64,000 nt of DNA from Cardiocondyla obscurior (lineage: Eukaryota; Arthropoda; Insecta; Hymenoptera; Formicidae). The stretch is from NCBI RefSeq assembly GCF_019399895.1, contig NC_091872.1, positions 3,728,395 to 3,792,394 of the forward strand, in the 5' to 3' direction. Below are positions 11,601 through 24,300 of the stretch, in pieces; the stretch's first letter is position 1, and the number at the start of each line of letters is the position of its first letter. The position numbers and the translations under genes were made by a program. Below the pieces are notes generated by a model. It was given only the letters and a program-made list of their open reading frames with translations, did no database searches and had not been told where the DNA came from.

Positions 11601-14600
11601 AAATAAATACTAAAACGAAAGCGATTTATTTTTATCGGTAAATAAATTTAAAGCTGCATTATAAATATCTCAGATTCGGTACCGACAATACTATAATTTG
11701 CTGAAAAAAAAAAAATGTAAAAGAATTTTCAACCTTTTATTTTCTCAGATTTTTTTAGGAAAAGTTACAGGGTCATACTGTTAGGTCTTTCGCTTGTGGG
11801 ACGCCGCACGTTCTCGCAAGCACGACAGGAGAAAAACGCGTGCGCGAGTCTTTTGTAAGCAAATTGTGATATCGCGGGTACGTGACGGTGCGACGCGACG
11901 CGACGAGCAGGAAGTCGCCGCTCTCGGACCTCGCGGGGTAAGCGATATTCTTTCGGCGATAAGGATAACGAGGCAGGCAGGTCAGTGAGCGCGCGGGACC
12001 ACGAAGTGGCCGGCTTTAATAAATCACGTTTTCCCATGCTCGAACGATAATCGACGTGATCGCCGATAAGCGCCCGATACGAGTGCAGGTACCAGGCGCG
12101 CGGCGGTGACACTCGTGAAAAAGCGGTCGCGTACGCGGTGTCTCTTGATTAAATTAAATCGCCTGCGTGATATTGAAATAAAATGAGACTGCCCCGTTAA
12201 GACGCGCCCTGTTAGGAAGCCACGCGCGTTCCGTCTCACTCGTACTCCACCGAGAGCTCGGATCCGCGCCGAGTAGGTAGAAGCCCACACATGCACAACG
12301 TGACGTACGCAACCCAGGCGGGAGCCGCTATCGTCCGGATGAGAAATACGGTGCCGGCCGTTTGTTTAATGATCCGCTAAGTCGCGCGCGATAACACGGT
12401 TTCCGCCCGCCGTCGGTTCTCACGTGGCCCCGCGAGTTTAGTAACAGCATTACATTCAATTACGGCTCACAATGTCTTTACTTCGATACATCGGCACGCA
12501 CGCATTCGCTCTCTCTGTCATTCTTGGGCACGTGTTAACTCCGGGAACAAGTGTCGACTCTCCGCTCGTTTTGCACTGATATAACTGTATTAATAATTCA
12601 TTAACGCGATATTGTTCGCGATTGATATTTCCAGTCGTGCCGCACGTTGAAATAATATAGTAAATCCACTTTCGAAAATCTCACCGATATCGCTTAGATT
12701 ACGGTTTTATATTATTTGCCTTTATTTTTGTCCCGCGTCAAATTTAGCTTATTTATGTGACGCCTTTCGCCGTAATATAACTTATAATGTTTTCGTATTT
12801 ATACCACTTTCGAAAGAAATAATCTTATTTATTCTGTCTGATAAAGAAGTGTCAGGAGATATGATATCCTAGTTTATTTCCACCCTGTCGAACTGTATTT
12901 TATTCATTCCTTCGCGTCGGTTTTCCATCTATCTCAGATTCAAAACCGTATATTGAATGTTAATTAATAGCCGGAGCGGATTAAAGTGGGATTTGTTAGT
13001 ACGTAAACGAAAGCGAGTCCGTGAGCGGTCGGCGACCAGTTTCCACGACTGCGATTAACATTTCACGAAGGTAACGGGCAAGTGATATGGTTATTGCGCT
13101 ACGGTGACGTTTATAAATCGTTTTCCAACTATTGCCGGTCGAGACCTTTCCCCGTGGTCAAGTTAGGAGCTTCGATACCCTAGCGACGTAGTCGCACGAT
13201 CGTTCTATGACAGTAATACCGTCCCTCGAACATACCTAATCATTCAGCGGATGTTTTATCTACAAAATCGTCGTGCTCCTTTTTGCTGCACGTGTCGTTC
13301 GACATCGTCGCTCACGAGTTTTATCATTATTATTAACAGGCACGGTGCGCAAATCTCGCCCAACGAGTCCGCATTTAAATGTAGCTGTTTATCAGACAGT
13401 AATTAACGAAAGCGATTAATTATTTCAAAACGAGCGGTTGTTTTATAATGCGATGCTTGTTTTGTGTTGAATTTGCACGTGGGTTGGTTCATTAAATCGA
13501 TACACGAAGAGCATTTACGCCGTTTGTACATCGTATAACAAAAAATAAAAAAAAAAATTAACACTTTTTGGTCGTTGCTTATACTTGTCCGTTACAAATG
13601 CTCGGGTCGATTTTTTTTAAAGAGCTCTTATTAAAATAACGTAATGGTATAATGTTGTGAAGAGTGAGCGTAGATTGCGGTACTTCTGGCGGTCAACGTT
13701 CCTTTTTTTTTTTTTTTTTTTTTTTTTGTAACGGATATACTTATCTAGCTCGATCAGGATTTCTGTATTTTGGATGATATCGTTGAACTGTCGAACTAGG
13801 GCTATAAAATTCCGTAACAAATGCTCGAGGCATTCTTATGTATTTGCTTACGTCGTCCTGGCTGGACATAATCGATTTCTATTCGCGACTCAAGCACGCT
13901 TGTATCGCGAAGCACCGTTCGATCGCATCGTAGGACGAAAGAATGAAAATTGTCTGATGACCCATACAGTTACCTCGCTATCGGCCAACCTTTCTTGATG
14001 GTTCAGGGTTCGCGTCCGAGGACGAACCCCGTGACGGAAGAGAACAAAGCCGCTCTTTACATTTCGCCGTGGGCATCTTCACGATTATGGGCTAAAGAAA
14101 CATGTCCCGAGAGAGACCACGACGACAATATTACGCTGCGATTTGACGACTGGACCCCTATCAATGTGTTCTTTAATTCGCCGTCTGCAGTTTTTTCTGT
14201 CTCAGAAAGCTCGACGTTCAAGAAAAAAATAATTTTTTCTTTTTTTTTCTTTTTTTTTTTTTAGAGGTAATCATAATTTATAACTCTTCGTTGTTAATGG
14301 GCAACTGATTTATAATCCGCGTGCGGAAACTTGAGTAATACGCGAGATGGTCGAATTAATTCATCGTCGCGACACACGTGTGCGCGGCGTATCGCATGGA
14401 AATCCATTAAGGCGTTAATGAATTTCTCAGCGATTCGTGCTGCGCGAGTTTTCATGGCTATAACGACTTGCTCGCGCGTACGCCCGACTCGAGGGAAGTT
14501 TTATGGGAACTGGTTCTATCTATTCCGAGAGTACGCGAGCAGCGTTGCTTGACAATTTAAGCTGCTTACCGCGCGCGTAGTGCACCGGCACCTAATGCCA

Positions 14601-16726
14601 GGAATAACTGCCGATGGATTAATACGTTAACTGGCGCGTAATCCCCTTGAAAGTGGTTTCACCGAGCCGAGCGAAGATTCGGAGGAAAAATTCTTACCCG
14701 TCTGTCGCTTATATCCTGGAACTTGCTCCATATTTCTAGCTCTATCATTTTGTATTATAATCCCAAGAGGTTTTTGTTGAGCTCAATCACTACGCGGGTT
14801 AGTCCCTTCAACGCGGAAGCACAATATAATCTTTTTTTTTTTTCTTTTAGTCTAAACACGCTTCCTTGAACTTCTTTCCATATTGCGTCGAGTTAACTAA
14901 TCTGACGTTTCCGATACTTCCTCGCGTTACACATGAGAAAACATAGAATTTTAACTCTTACATAGTAGAACAGTCTTACATAAAACGAGTCTTTCAATGT
15001 TTGCTAAGGTTAAGTGTAAAATATATTTGCGTTGAAAGTTATATTAGCAGTAAGTTTTGCAAAAAAAAAAAAAAAATAAAATATTACATTTTTATTTTAT
15101 TTAATATTTAGCAAGATAATTTTTCAATTGGAATAAGATTTTTATGTCGTTATATAACACTTTCTACATCGATACGTTACAAGTAATCTTGGAAATTCAG
15201 CAAGTCCCATTTTTCTTGCATACAATGTTCTCGCCACCTGCAGAGTTGCGAGCGTATCCAGACCGACTGCTGCCGACTTAATCGGAGTGCACATAGAGCA
15301 TAATGCCGAGAATAATTGGCCGTGGATCGCGAATTAAGAGGGTAACAAACGATTGAGCCGGGATTAACGAGAGACGAATAAGTCGGCAACGGCAATTGAA
15401 TGCACGTTCACCCAGGAGCTCGCGGATCCTGAGGCGATGATAAATCTGTAGAAAGCATTCGAGGACCGATCGCTATCTCAGTCTCGGCGTTTCTCCTTAT
15501 TGCCGCTCGTTTCTTTTCGCCTCTAAATAATTGTCGCATGGATACGAATTAATCGCGCCCGCGAAATACCAGAATGCCGGATCGAAAGTTTAATTGTTTC
15601 ATCAATACGATAATTTCGGCGAATAAAAAAAATTCTAATTTTTACTCATAAATTTATCGCGACCTGTGGGATGTGTTTTTTTTATTTTTAAATTCACATA
15701 TTAAGCATCTCGCGCCGAGAATAGAAGATTGAGGCGGCCCGGTCTGTCAGTTTGAGTACAAGAACACGCGATCTTCGACTTGAAATCGTAGCGAGAGCAA
15801 GTTACAACGGTGATTTGTCTCTTGAATGAGGCATGTGCGACCAGCAGGGACGATACTGTTACGTTAGAAATAATAATTACATTATTTATATCTACGCGCG
15901 TTTGCACGGAGCTTATTAACTTTTCCACCGAAACAAATGCGCGACAATGAATCAGTTTAAAGTGCCCCTTAACGGGTAACGTCTTTTTTTCGTGACATCG
16001 AATGATGCGGAAAGGGCCGGCTTCACGCCGACGCTCGGACGGAGACTCATACGGGCGCGATACTTGGAAGAAGATAAGGCTCGAGGAGGGCTCGTTCATT
16101 TCGCGGAGTAATTAGTGGAGGTTGTACACTGTTGTTAGAGGAGTGGCGCCATTCATCTGTTCCCTGAGAACACTGCGCAGCGCGCGGTCTGAGAATCACG
16201 CGAACTCACTGACCGTGAATGACTCGTTAAAATTATGACCGGCAAAGGTATCGACCCCTGTATTGACATTAGCATATTAATGTGATTTCGGTTGCCGGCA
16301 GTCCACCCATGAAAGGGACCAATACGCGCGTACGATCGCGGCATATTTCTTACCGAACACGATCGAACACCCGCGTGCAGCTCAAAATTTATTACGGCCG
16401 AGTGCATTGAACGATTAAATACTATTACAACGAGCCCAGATCTTATCTGCGATATTGTTGAGCAATAATAACACTGCTCAACACCTCTTACATATTTAAT
16501 TACCGTTGATGGTTACAATAAAAAGTTTACATCACGCTAATTATTAAAACGCGGGTCTCGCAGTGTTTCTCAATTTTTCTTTTGCGTTCGAAAGACGTAC
16601 GTGTACGGAGGAGCTTAAGTTAGCTTTATTAGTACACGATAAAAATTACGATGTTTAGCGCTTAAGTATTCACGTGGCAATCAGGGCGTGAGATACAACA
16701 TGATCCATTTGTTTCCTTGATTGCAG
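8666..16726. other. Upstream region of the gene (intergenic or first intron), no supported exon
   Basis: No exon here could be joined to 16727 with an ATG and a phase-0 donor. The stretch includes AT-rich sequence to about 9060, CpG-rich blocks near 9900-10350 and 10500-12450, a T25 run at 13703-13727 and several shorter T runs. Because exon 1 lacks a start codon, this region or sequence left of the window should hold the true first exon. Confidence 0.5.
13703..13727 (+). repeat. Poly-T tract, 25 bases
   Basis: Uninterrupted T run; low-complexity repeat. Confidence 0.9.
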
Positions 16727-16939
16727 GGAAACGAGGCTGTAGTGCCAGAGGGCTGGCCCTTGACGTTAGGCGGCAGCGGCCTGATCCTGCAGCTGGGCGA
16801 GCTCGAGGCGTCCGCGCTGCGTCTCGGGGAATGTTACCTTTGCGTACGCAGCGCGGCTGCTGCAACTGCAACTGCAACCACCTCGTCGGTCAACGGCGCT
16901 ACGGCCGCCGGTGAAGTCGTCGAGCAAAATACCGTTGAG
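16727..16939 (+). CDS. Exon 1 (of those visible): N-terminal Ala/Thr-rich segment
   Basis: The acceptor is a pyrimidine-rich tract ending in TTGATTGCAG, and the donor is GAG|GTGAGT. The exon is exactly 71 codons, phase 0 to 0. The peptide begins GNEAVVPEGWPLTLGGSG, contains a LILQLGELEASALRLGE stretch with helix-like leucine spacing and two cysteines (CYLC), then a low-complexity Ala/Thr run (SAAAATATATTSS) from GCN/ACN codons that looks like replication slippage. I recognise no domain. There is no in-frame ATG near its start, so an upstream coding exon should exist. It joins in frame to the next exon, which is the main reason to keep it. Confidence 0.72.
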
Positions 16940-17749
16940 GTGAGTCATGTCCCTTTTCATCTTTTTTTTTTTCTATCTCTCTCTCTCTCTCCGTTTCTTC
17001 TTTTCTCTCTTTCTCTTCTCATCGTCACAAGGAAGCCGCGCCGATGGTGTCCTCGGGTATACCATCGCGACAGAACGACACCTCCGTCTTAACGGCCGTC
17101 AAAAAGACTTGGCCGGAATTCCCAGCGTTCTTCTCGCGTGATCGTACGACAGATCCTCGGCATAAATATTAACAGTCATCGGATGCAGGCGCGTAATGGG
17201 ACGCGCATTATTAGATGCGCGTTTAAGCTCCTCCGGGGTAATAAAAGGCGTATATCTGTGTGAGAATGCCGACGCGACATTGTCGCGCTTATAATGCTTT
17301 CCCGTATTCCTAGAAGTGTGCCGAGTTAGCTGATTTACTGTGACAATGAGTTACGCAAAACCGCTTGAATTCGTTCTTTAATTTGGTTTCGCAAGCGCCT
17401 GACAGAAATGTACATATTTTAATATATGCGATAAGCGTTTTTGTAATTGACTTTTCCTTTCGTAATTTTTTAATTTAAATTTAATTTAATATTTTTAGTA
17501 TTATTTTAATGAAACATCGCGCTTTGACATTATTTCAATCGAATTAATTTGAATTAAATTAAATATATTATTATTAAATAGAAATTATTTTAATAGTTAA
17601 TTTTATATAGTATCATTGTATTATTTTCTTCGTTTAACAGAGAAATTTATTTTAAAACAACGTTATTGTATTAAAATTAAAATATTCTCGCGCAATTTTT
17701 TTTAACGTAACATATATAAATCAAATGGAAAAATTTTTGCTATTCGCAG
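16940..17749 (+). other. Intron 1
   Basis: Opens with GTGAGT, then a polypyrimidine/CT-repeat tract (about 16961-17020). The 3' half is very AT-rich. Nothing else is seen. Confidence 0.75.
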
Positions 17750-18743
17750 ATCGCAGTAGTCTGGCGAACTACGTCGATGAGGGCCCCGGGGATCTTAGGT
17801 TGGGACCGTGAAGACGAGTTTATGGACTGGCGGGACCTGACAAATAAGGGTCAGCCGAGTTCGTCGAATACGGCGGGGGCAAATCTCAGCGGAGCGCAGC
17901 CTCCGAGTGTGATGAAAACCACCGGACTTCGACCACGACGAAGATCGCGCGAGGACGCGCGTTCCCGAACACGTGAGACTAACCGAACCAGCAGCACCGA
18001 GCATCGCCGGGACGAAGCCAGATCGATTGATAGACTGGAATATCAGTTTTGCCGCGAGAGTCGTGCGATCGGCGAGCCCGGTCATACTGCCACAGTGATG
18101 AAGTCCAAGTCCGCGTCTAGCGTCGACACTTGGAAGGAAGACCTTGACGATGAACTCGATCGTGGCTCGAGCCGCAGAGCACGATCCAAGAATTCTTCTA
18201 GTCCCACTGGCAGTGACGAGAGTCGCGCCAAAGTGAAGCGATGCGCCAAGGTGGTCTCTCCCACAACGATGGAGAAATGGAAGGAGAGCAGCAGGTGCGA
18301 AATGCGCAGCAAGCCGATCGCACCGGGGGATCTCAAGAGTCCTTTGCAGTTCGAGGAAAGCGTTCTGCGGCGAGACAATATTGCCGACGATTTGCCGAAG
18401 GATCTCGAGGATCGATTACGGAATGCAAACGGTCCGGACGACGTTAGCGACGAAGATCTGCCGGCATATATAAGCAGTCTGCTCGTCACCGTGGAGAGAA
18501 AGATCGAAAGAGTCTCGCTCGACGACATGACGTTCCCTTGCCCAGCGTGCAGAAATATAGACACCGACGACCCGTTATTGGGATGCAGATGCGCCGGCGA
18601 CGACTGCGGCTGCGGTGTGGACAATTGCGATTGCTCTTCCTCCGCGTCTGTTTCGCGAAAAGAACCATCCGCAAAAAGTTTCGAAGTGGCGGGAATCAAG
18701 CATATTGACAGCGACGACGAAGAGGAAGTACGCATGGGATTCG
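17750..18743 (+). CDS. Exon 2: long disordered, charged region with eight-cysteine cluster
   Basis: The acceptor is TATTCGCAG and the donor is TTCG|GTGAGTAA. The exon has 331 codons plus one base (residues 72-402). It is the longest open stretch in the window and the anchor of the gene. Most of it is rich in Arg, Ser, Glu and Asp (for example RPRRRSREDARSRTRET) with several WKE/WDRE motifs, and it is probably disordered. Near its end, at 18539-18634 (residues 335-366), eight cysteines lie in 32 residues with spacing C-x2-C-x11-C-x-C-x4-C-x-C-x4-C-x-C, rich in Gly and Asp. An acidic HIDSDDEEE motif follows, resembling a casein kinase 2 target. An ATG at 17777 is in frame and could be an alternative start. 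Unspliced read-through meets TAA at 18749. The cysteine cluster matches no family I can name. Confidence 0.9.
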
Positions 18744-21289
18744 GTGAGTAATTACGAATGATATCGATCTTTACAGTTTTACATATTGCAGCAAGAATTA
18801 TTTTATTCGCATGTGCAGATTTTTAATTAATTTCATAAAATAATTGAAATAACATTTCGTTATTTTTTATATATTTTTTTATTATTATTAATTCTTACTG
18901 TAATAGTTTTTGGTTTGACCAAAAAAATGAAATTATTCACATTATCCAAAATAGCATGTTAGACTTATTAACGAATCGAGACGAAAGGTGGTATCGATGT
19001 TAAAACTTCGCCTTCTGGAAGGCCGCCTATCGAAGGTATGCGACCTGTGAAAACTCGCGAATGACTTTTGTCGAGCCGACAAGCCAGCTGCTCCCACTCG
19101 ACGAACGCTTTTATGCAGGCACGCGTGATTTACCGGCGACTAAACTCGCGCAGCGCATCGAACTTGAAATTCTGGCTGAAGTGCTGCGTAGGCGGCATAC
19201 CTTGTAAAGTGGCTACTTCATGTCACGTCGATTGTTAAAAAAAATCCGAACGCTACTCGTGCTTCGAATCGGTACTTTGTCCATGCTCGCGGTAGAGTTC
19301 TATTGGGGGGAATCTGAGTGCGTGTGAATAGAATCGCGGTACTCATGGCGTTATTCCGCGATGTACACGTGCTCGTGTGAACGCACGAGCCCAAAGCTGC
19401 GACGAAGTTTACGACGGAAATATTTTCTGCTAAACAGGCCTGAATTACAGGTTATGCCTGTACATTCTTTGCCATCTATCATTTGTATGCTCACGATTCG
19501 AACTTGGAATATTTTGTTGAAAGAGCTAAAATGAGTTTTCGTTAGAACGTGTACTTACTCTAACGGTAATTATAGCTGCTGAACGACGCGACCTTCTGAA
19601 CGGCGCGGCTTAAAGTCAAAGGTTCTCGCACGAAAGCGAGAAATAGCACAAAATATATAAATACGCCAACGATCAGATGATACCGATGCAACGTTCTTTT
19701 CTCGCGACGGATAATCAAAGTGCGCGCAAGGTAAAGAGAAATTGTCTAGTTTAATTCGTTCACTTTATTGTTTCTCGCGGTGCATTGCGAAATTTTATTG
19801 CTAGGTGTCTGTCGGAGGAATATGAAAGCCAGTAAATTTTACGGGACTCGCTATATCACGACGTATTTGTCTAATAGCCGGCTATTCTCGCGCTTCTTTT
19901 TCTCGCGAAAAATGTTTTTTTTTCTTTTTTATATTTACCGATTTTCTATCAAGTGCGCGGGCTATAAAATATGTGACGTTTCACGTGGCACGTAAAACAT
20001 GTTGGAAGATTACACATACATTCACGTAATTAGCACGCTTCGTATTTGCAAGGGAAGTATAATGACATTCGATAAACTTTTCCTAGAGGATCGGTGGACC
20101 GAGAGATTCTCAAGCTTGAAAGCTGACCGCCGCGTAGATCGTTTCCAGTTTCCATTTGCGACGTTAACTGCTTCCGCTAACGGCCGGTTGCACCAGATTT
20201 CACGATCTGAGTCGCGTGCATAATGCGCCGGTGGTAATCAGCATTAATTACATTGTCGGCGGTCTTCGAGGAGCTAAAAGACGAGGGGGCGGGGAGAGGG
20301 GAAAAGAAAGAGGGACGCGAGGAAGAAAGAAAAAAAAGTCTCGCGGAGAAATGGTAAATCGACCGGCGTTGATTTATGTATGCTTGATTACATTTCCCGC
20401 GAGATCCCCGGCGTGCAGTTCTGCGTAAAGCGAATGGCGCTTTGACGAGACGCCGCTCGCTTACTTTCGATTATTTCTGCGCCGTCATGAATGAGACGTA
20501 CGGTATTCGCGCCAGGCTACTTCGCGGTAGTGGCGCTATTTAAAACGCCGACGTGAGATACATATTATTCGACGTGTTACCCGTGAAGGTAGAAAGTGCT
20601 CCGTCGAGCGCGTGATGCATCGCGATGCGTATACGCTCGAAAAGAGCGGCGAGTACGCGCGCGCGTTTCGCCGCTCACCTTTGCCGCCACTGACAGAAGG
20701 TGACGAGGGTTAAAAGGTGGAATTAGAGGGAGCCTTTCGACCGAGGGTCAAACTCACGGACTAGCACGGTCCCAGCGTTCCGTATCTGCATGCGTGCACG
20801 TGCGTTGCACGCACGTGCGTGACGTACGTGCCTGGGCTGTCGGGCCACCGATGCGCGCACGCTTCCATCGCGATTAATCGATAAACGGTGTGCCTCGTTT
20901 CGGTAGCGAACGCGCGCTTCGATCAATCTTTGTACCTTGTAAAGCGGATATTAATCGTAGAGACGTATTTAATGGTTCGATGAAGCGCGCCGGCGTTATT
21001 CATCATAGAGATATGTTTTTATTTCCTTAGTTTAGCATGACGTGCACATTTGTTCGCCGGAAGAAATTGAATGTCGAACGCGCTACCATTCAAATGATAA
21101 TGCGCCCGAGTTGTAGTAATTAATTATTTAACGTCTAAGCAGTTAATGCTTAATTGCGAACATTAATTAAGATCTTAACGCATTATATCACTTTGAGATG
21201 CATTAATATCTAAAATAATAAGAATTTAATTAAATGAAGTCGGTATTGTAAACGTGATAGTGTAACAATGTTTTTTACTCTGGTTTTAG
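18744..21289 (+). other. Intron 2
   Basis: A 2.5-kb intron with no coding signal. It has a GC-rich palindromic block with two CACGTG E-boxes at 20796-20818 and an A/G-rich run near 20280-20340. Confidence 0.75.
20796..20818. promoter_or_regulatory. Palindromic pair of CACGTG E-boxes
   Basis: GCACGTGCG and its complement CGCACGTGC are separated by five bases, with CACGTG at 20797-20802 and 20812-20817, and a further GACGTACGTG about 4 bp on. bHLH factors bind such E-boxes. CACGTG is not rare in this CpG-rich window, so a regulatory role is only a possibility. Confidence 0.25.
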
Positions 21290-21379
21290 GAACCAAAAAA
21301 CGGATCGACGATGTAGTACCACCAAGAACCATTCACGACTTACCGGAACACGTTCTCACGTGTAGTCTGTCGCTTCCTG
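21290..21379 (+). CDS. Exon 3: linker leading into the Sec14-like domain
   Basis: The acceptor is CTGGTTTTAG and the donor is CTTCCTG|GTGAGT. It is 90 nt, entered and left in phase 1 (residues 403-432 plus split codons). The peptide has a basic start (TKKRIDD), a proline pair, and ends LTCSLSLPG. The last residues align with the first strand of Sec14-like domains in Trio and Dbs, where the segment reads roughly [AV]FLSGG before the conserved G-P/R-[PV] motif supplied by the next exon. Confidence 0.8.
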
Positions 21380-24300
21380 GTGAGTATTAAAAATATATAA
21401 ATTTTATTTCGTATTCGATCTTCCTGGTGTGTAGCAAACGTGGTTATCGTAACGATGGTTATCGCGCCATTATCTCGTAATAATAAACTTGAAACGATAT
21501 TAATCTGCTAGAAGCGATTAAAAGCCGTACGCAATATCCTCGCGATACGAAACGGGAAAATCACTTCATCGAGCCTCACTTTAGATCGTTATTTTTTTTT
21601 TTTTTTCCCTTCAGGGGTAAGAGAGGTGGATATCAACGTGCTCGATATCAACATCTTGTTCACGTAACAGTCCCTCCTACGGAGCGGCGTCCCGCAACGG
21701 TAACCGGGTGAAAGGGAAAAGCGCATTCGGCTGGTTTAATTGCAGCCGAGTGTGGGATATGCGCGACTCTTTTGTGTCTCGATTAAGGAGGAACTCCTCG
21801 CGGCAACATTAACGTTAACTATCCACTTACTTGAACATGAGCTACACGCTCGGTTTCGCACGCCTTCGTGTACCTCGCGCGTCCATCCATTTATATAGCT
21901 CTTCTTCTCGTAAAAGGGCCAGCGGTCCCTTCCGCCTATCTCCGTTTCAATGAATGCTTCTCTCTGTTTCTCTACGTTTCTCGCACACGTATCCGTGCAC
22001 TCTTTCGTCCACCACTGTACACTCCTCTTCCCGTTACCTTTTCTTACGTACCATGTACATTCGACATGCGATAAACCATGTGATCCGCCGTCGAAGCATC
22101 AGCCCGCTCCTCGTCGAAGATGGCACGCGTATATTCGAGCGCGAGATCGGTGGAGGCTGGGCAAACACTCCGATATCACGATTTCTGCGATACAGCAACT
22201 GCTCGTTACGGCTATGCGATCATCGGCGTCTCTCGTGTTATTACGAAAATCCCGATTACCTGATTCGCGTAATTACCGGCTTTACCCGGCGGTATCGCGA
22301 TGGTGAGAAAATTAGAAAATCGTAGGGATCCCTCAAGAAAGTATATCCAGAGAGCACGTGATACGACAAGTACTGCGCGACGATCAAAAGGAATAGATTT
22401 TAGAAAGTATAAATGCCACTTGAGCACGGCATGCAAATTATAACGAAACGTTTATGAACATTTCCACGCTGCAATCGAGCACGCGGGAGCGTTGCTTAAA
22501 GATATAAATTTATACAACGAGCTTCAACAACTTAATGGCATAAACTTTGGAAAATAAAAAAAGAAAAAAAAACGGATAAATAGAAATTTGGCCGCGGTAC
22601 GTAAATTGCTTCTTTCCTGGGGAATTAATTCGAATGTGCTCTTTAGAGATCGTTCAGGGTGCGATCTTATTTGCGCTGGCGCGTAATGTATTATTTTGAT
22701 TTTCCGCTCGGATACGCTGGGACGTTTAGCTATGCGACTGGCAACGAGTTTGTGACGAATAGCGATATTCCCTCGCGCGAGCTCGACCTGCTCGTGATAA
22801 AAACGTGAAATGTGTATCTTGCATTAGGGCTGGCGTGCGACCAGATTAAGTGGATTCTAGTTTCCGTGGCTATTCGCTAACCTTGCGGCTAATGAAGTTT
22901 GAAAGCCGCGAAACGCGAACGTGTACGCGTATGCAAATAGGACTTATTTATGAGTCTGAACATTCTCGCGTCCTATAACAAATCAAAGACTGAAAATCCA
23001 GGCGTGTATAAATTGGAATTACATAGCCATCCATGTGTTCGAGGAAAGTTTTACCGTGGCTTGTAAATTCGTTATTCAGCGGCGAAAATAAGAAGTTAAG
23101 AAAATTATGCTCTTTCTCGTTCACCATTCTTTAGAAAAAAAAATGTATTTAGATTTTTTTTTGCGATTACTTATCCGACTTTTGGGATAGTTTACGACCT
23201 CGCACATACGTATAATCGCTTGTTCATCTCTCTCTCTCTCTCTCTCTTTCTTTCTCTCGTGTAAATAAATTATTGCAGTCTGTGTCAGAATCTGACCCTT
23301 TGAGAATACTTATGTTCCTACGCTTCATTTTCAAGAATACCATTGGATAATGATCCGTAGTTTCACCATTTATCATTACTCTTCAATTTCGTATTAACGA
23401 TTTGCGCTAAGAAAACGGAGCTCGGGAACAGACGTACGCGGTTTCGGGATAAAGGTGCGGTCGAAATATGGGTTAATGTTTAAAAACCACAAACGTACGG
23501 AATCGTCGCTTAAGGGATTATTAATATTGTACTTTATCGCGTAATCCACGGCAGGGCACCGTGAATCTGTTTGCCGTGAAATTCACCGTGTTACGGGCCA
23601 TGCGCGTTCGCGCGAGCTTTGCTTTCTTCCCCCCAAAAAAAAAAAAAAAATTGCCGCGAAATCATACCTCTCGCCATTTAATACCGGTGATGCACGCGAG
23701 GTAGAGCATTATAATTTTCGATACTCGATAATCACGGCCCGGCCCTCGTTTTAGGTGCTCTTTAGGCCGCGGCCTGGGCACGCAGGCAATTACGCGATAA
23801 TCGTAGATATCGCGCACGCAGGTTGAAATTCAGGGTACGACCCAGATCCCAAGTGAAGAGAAGGCTGTTCGACGTCGACGTGTGCTGCATCGTGCGGCGC
23901 GGGATAAGGTTTCGCTAAGGCCAATCGATAATGCCTTCTCAGGTGATCGATGCACCTCGCCCGATTATCGCTACGCGTTATTAACCATCCTGCAGATTTT
24001 CCGCGACGCTAATTGCTTTGCACGTGGATCCCGATACGAGGCGACTGCGTTATACGTATTATTGGCGTTGTGCGAATGTTGTCACGCCAAAAAGCTGCGG
24101 TAATATCGACTGACTCACTCGCCGAGACGCGGAGATATTTGAAGAATTCGGCTGAGTTCGTTGATTGAATTAATCGCACGATTATATAAATGATAATTCT
24201 GTATCACCCCGGACCCCCTCGCTCAGCCATGCCGGCAAAATACTTTAGGATGAGATCGAGAGACGAGGGCGTGATCCCGCGATCTTTACGGCCGAGGCAA

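Noticed and set aside
13998..14264. Coding-looking frame from an ATG (MVQGSRPRTNPVTEENK…)
   Set aside because: It runs into a long phenylalanine run encoded by poly-T, has no good donor, and cannot be joined to exon 1 in phase 0.
18082..18735. 217-codon minus-strand frame opposite exon 2
   Set aside because: A shadow of the real + strand exon. Its Ser/Arg-rich composition follows from the complementary codons.
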